From Flavobacteriales bacterium (GTDB lineage: Bacteria; Bacteroidota; Bacteroidia; Flavobacteriales_D; Crocinitomicaceae), in NCBI GenBank assembly GCA_009926905.1, contig RFNX01000629.1, positions 1-6,450 on the forward strand: a DNA stretch of 6,450 nt, written 5' to 3'. This document shows positions 4,850 to 6,450 of the stretch, in pieces. The stretch's first letter is position 1; each line of letters starts with the position of its first letter. The position numbers and the translations under genes are program-made. The notes beneath the pieces were generated by a model, which was given only the letters and a program-made list of their open reading frames with translations, ran no database searches and had not been told where the DNA came from.

Positions 4850-6450
4850 TTATTTTTGAAGAACTTCTAAAATTGGTTGACCAGTCATTGCACCTGAACG
4901 TTGTAAATTTAAAATATGTGTCAATGTTGGTGCAATATCTACTATTTCCATCGGTCGAAAAACATCTTTGGAAGCAATTCCTGCACCGTACCACAATAAC
5001 GGAACGTGCGCATCGTAATTGAAAGCAGAACCGTGAGAAGTTCCAAGGTGCGCTTTTGGGGTATCTTCTGATTTTGGTAAATAACCCGGTTCTAAAATAA
5101 ACAAGACATCACCACTTCGATTGGATTCGTAGCCTTTTCGCAACATGTCTCGCCATTCGTTATCTTCTGCTGTTGATTGTGAAAGTTCTGTTCCGGTATA
5201 AACTGCTTTCACAGCATTCCACGTTCGAATTTGAGAAGCAACAAATTGAGCCACCATTTCATTTGAAAGTTTCAAGGAATCGATTCGTTTGTGATTTAAG
5301 TATATATTTAAATTTTCTTCCGCTTCGATTAAATCTACTCCAAATTGCTTAACAGTCGCAGCTTTCAATTCCTTTAATTTCTCATCCATATAGAAATATC
5401 CGCCTGGTAATTTCTTGTCAATCAGCATTTGTGGAACGGGAACAACCGCATGGTCAGCTGTTAAGAAAGCCACAAATCCTTCTTTTCCATATTTCAATTC
5501 CAAAGCATCCAACAAGCGTTTCAATTCTCTATCCAAGCGAACATACATGTCTTCCATTTCCAAGGAGTAAGGTCCAAAAGCGTGTCCTGCAATGTCTGGT
5601 GTGGAATAACTAATGCAAAGCATATCCGTTTGTACATCAGCGCCCAATTTTTCTTGATTCAATGATTCTAAAGCTAAATCCGTCAAAAGTGTATTGGCAT
5701 AAGGTGAAATCGTAAACAATTGTGGACTTGCTTTTCCACCGCCCATTTCGATAAAATTATATGGGAACGTAGCTGCTGATTTGCCTGCCAAAACTACTTC
5801 ATAAGGACTTTCGTCAACTGCTTTGTATTTATCTTTTGACAACAATAAATCCCACGTTTTAGTGTAAGTTGTTGCATTCTTTTTATCATTGAAACTTGCT
5901 ACCCAACTAGGTAATTCCTTTTTAAAATAAGTACTTGTGATGAATTTTCCTGTTGCATAATCGTACCAAAATGAACCATCACTTAAATGTCCACCTGGAA
6001 GAATTGCACCACGATCTTTTATCGACATTGAAACCACTTTCGCAGATGGATAAGTCATTTTTAATTGGTCGGTAATAGTGTAAGTCTTTAGATTTTTCGG
6101 CGACGTCTGACCTTCAGTTGAAGCACTTCCAATTGTTGCCACAGATTTGTCACTAACGCAATTGATCACTTTAGAAGATGTTCGATCGTACCAATCATTT
6201 GCTACAATTCCATGATTGCTTGGTGTTGTTCCTGTGTAAATAGAAGCGTGTCCAGGTCCAGTAAATGTTGGAACATAACTGTAAAGTGCGTTTCTACAAT
6301 TGAGTCCTTTTTGAAGGAAACGATTGAATCCACCTTCACAAAAATTACTTTGATAGCGGTATAAATATTCGTAACACATTTGGTCGATGACGATTCCAAC
6401 AACTAATTTGGGAGATTTGGAACGTTGGGCTTGGCTAACTAAAGCGAGTG
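4850..6450 (-). CDS. pafA: PafA-like alkaline phosphatase, 5' end outside window
   Basis: Periplasmic zinc enzyme of the alkaline phosphatase superfamily that hydrolyses phosphate monoesters. The frame stays open to the right edge: 23 codons precede the Met at 6379. They encode the end of a signal peptide (LALVSQAQ) and KLVVGIVIDQ, whose Asp is a zinc ligand, so that Met is internal and only about 10-15 residues are missing. Counting from the internal Met, landmarks are PTFTGPGH (37-44, nucleophile Thr40), HGIVAND (56-62, Asn61), SIKDRGAILPGGH (119-131, Lys121 and Arg123), DIAGH (262-266, Asp and His zinc ligands), TADH (307-310, Asp309 and His310) and GTSHGSAFNYDAHVP (446-460, probable ligand His449). 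The Thr, Asn, Lys and Arg match Thr79, Asn100, Lys162 and Arg164 of Elizabethkingia PafA, the set linked to monoesterase rather than diesterase activity. The visible length of 532 residues fits the roughly 546-residue PafA. It is the first visible gene of the minus-strand operon, and its promoter is outside the window, so phosphate control cannot be judged. Confidence 0.94.
   Translation of the reverse strand, partial: LALVSQAQRSKSPKLVVGIVIDQMCYEYLYRYQSNFCEGGFNRFLQKGLNCRNALYSYVPTFTGPGHASIYTGTTPSNHGIVANDWYDRTSSKVINCVSDKSVATIGSASTEGQTSPKNLKTYTITDQLKMTYPSAKVVSMSIKDRGAILPGGHLSDGSFWYDYATGKFITSTYFKKELPSWVASFNDKKNATTYTKTWDLLLSKDKYKAVDESPYEVVLAGKSAATFPYNFIEMGGGKASPQLFTISPYANTLLTDLALESLNQEKLGADVQTDMLCISYSTPDIAGHAFGPYSLEMEDMYVRLDRELKRLLDALELKYGKEGFVAFLTADHAVVPVPQMLIDKKLPGGYFYMDEKLKELKAATVKQFGVDLIEAEENLNIYLNHKRIDSLKLSNEMVAQFVASQIRTWNAVKAVYTGTELSQSTAEDNEWRDMLRKGYESNRSGDVLFILEPGYLPKSEDTPKAHLGTSHGSAFNYDAHVPLLWYGAGIASKDVFRPMEIVDIAPTLTHILNLQRSGAMTGQPILEVLQK

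Noticed and set aside
4800..4994. 64-residue minus-strand frame across the phosphatase-aminotransferase junction
   Set aside because: It is out of frame with both clear genes, which meet with a 3-nt gap, and its composition is not protein-like. The frame at 6202-6402 is likewise a shadow of the phosphatase.
6377..6379. ATG on the minus strand as the start of the phosphatase
   Set aside because: Upstream codons in frame encode the end of a signal peptide and the conserved VVGIVIDQ zinc-ligand motif, so translation begins beyond 6450.
2..6450. A coordinated novel defence or mobile system
   Set aside because: All recognisable genes are core metabolism or envelope functions, with no toxin, nuclease, recombinase or phage protein, and the two unassigned genes are single exported proteins in separate operons.

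Overview
The window looks like an ordinary chromosomal stretch from a member of the Bacteroidota, most likely a flavobacterial lineage. The clues are the A+T-rich composition, signal peptides ending in FSQ, A-rich rather than Shine-Dalgarno-like leaders, a TAnnTTTG-type -7 promoter element, a PafA-type phosphatase and a kynurenine monooxygenase. The genus cannot be settled from this sequence.

Two convergent gene groups fill almost everything. On the plus strand, the body of kynurenine 3-monooxygenase (kmo, cut by the left edge) is followed 8 nt later by a secreted protein of unknown function that looks like an outer-membrane beta-barrel (1129-2013). On the minus strand, reading from the right edge, come a PafA-like alkaline phosphatase (cut by the right edge, only the start of its signal peptide missing), a class III PLP-dependent aminotransferase 3 nt downstream, metF after a 53-nt gap, and a small secreted protein of unknown function 9 nt after metF. 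The first two minus-strand genes are surely co-transcribed. The gap before metF holds a promoter-like -7 element beside a short inverted repeat, so metF and the small gene may also have their own promoter.

The groups meet in an 86-nt gap (2014-2099) built almost entirely of degenerate 7-bp tandem repeats, mainly AAAAGTT and TTAAACA units, with no recognisable GC-rich terminator hairpin. This is the least ordinary part of the window.

The genes do not form one obvious pathway. Kmo belongs to tryptophan catabolism and, in many bacteria of this phylum, probably de novo NAD synthesis. MetF supplies 5-methyl-tetrahydrofolate for methionine. The phosphatase releases phosphate from organic esters in the periplasm. 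The aminotransferase substrate is unresolved. No RNA gene, CRISPR array, insertion sequence or phage gene is visible, and I found no convincing undescribed multi-gene system. The longest gene-free stretch is 86 nt. In both edge-truncated genes the first ATG inside the window (5 and 6379) is an internal methionine, not the start.
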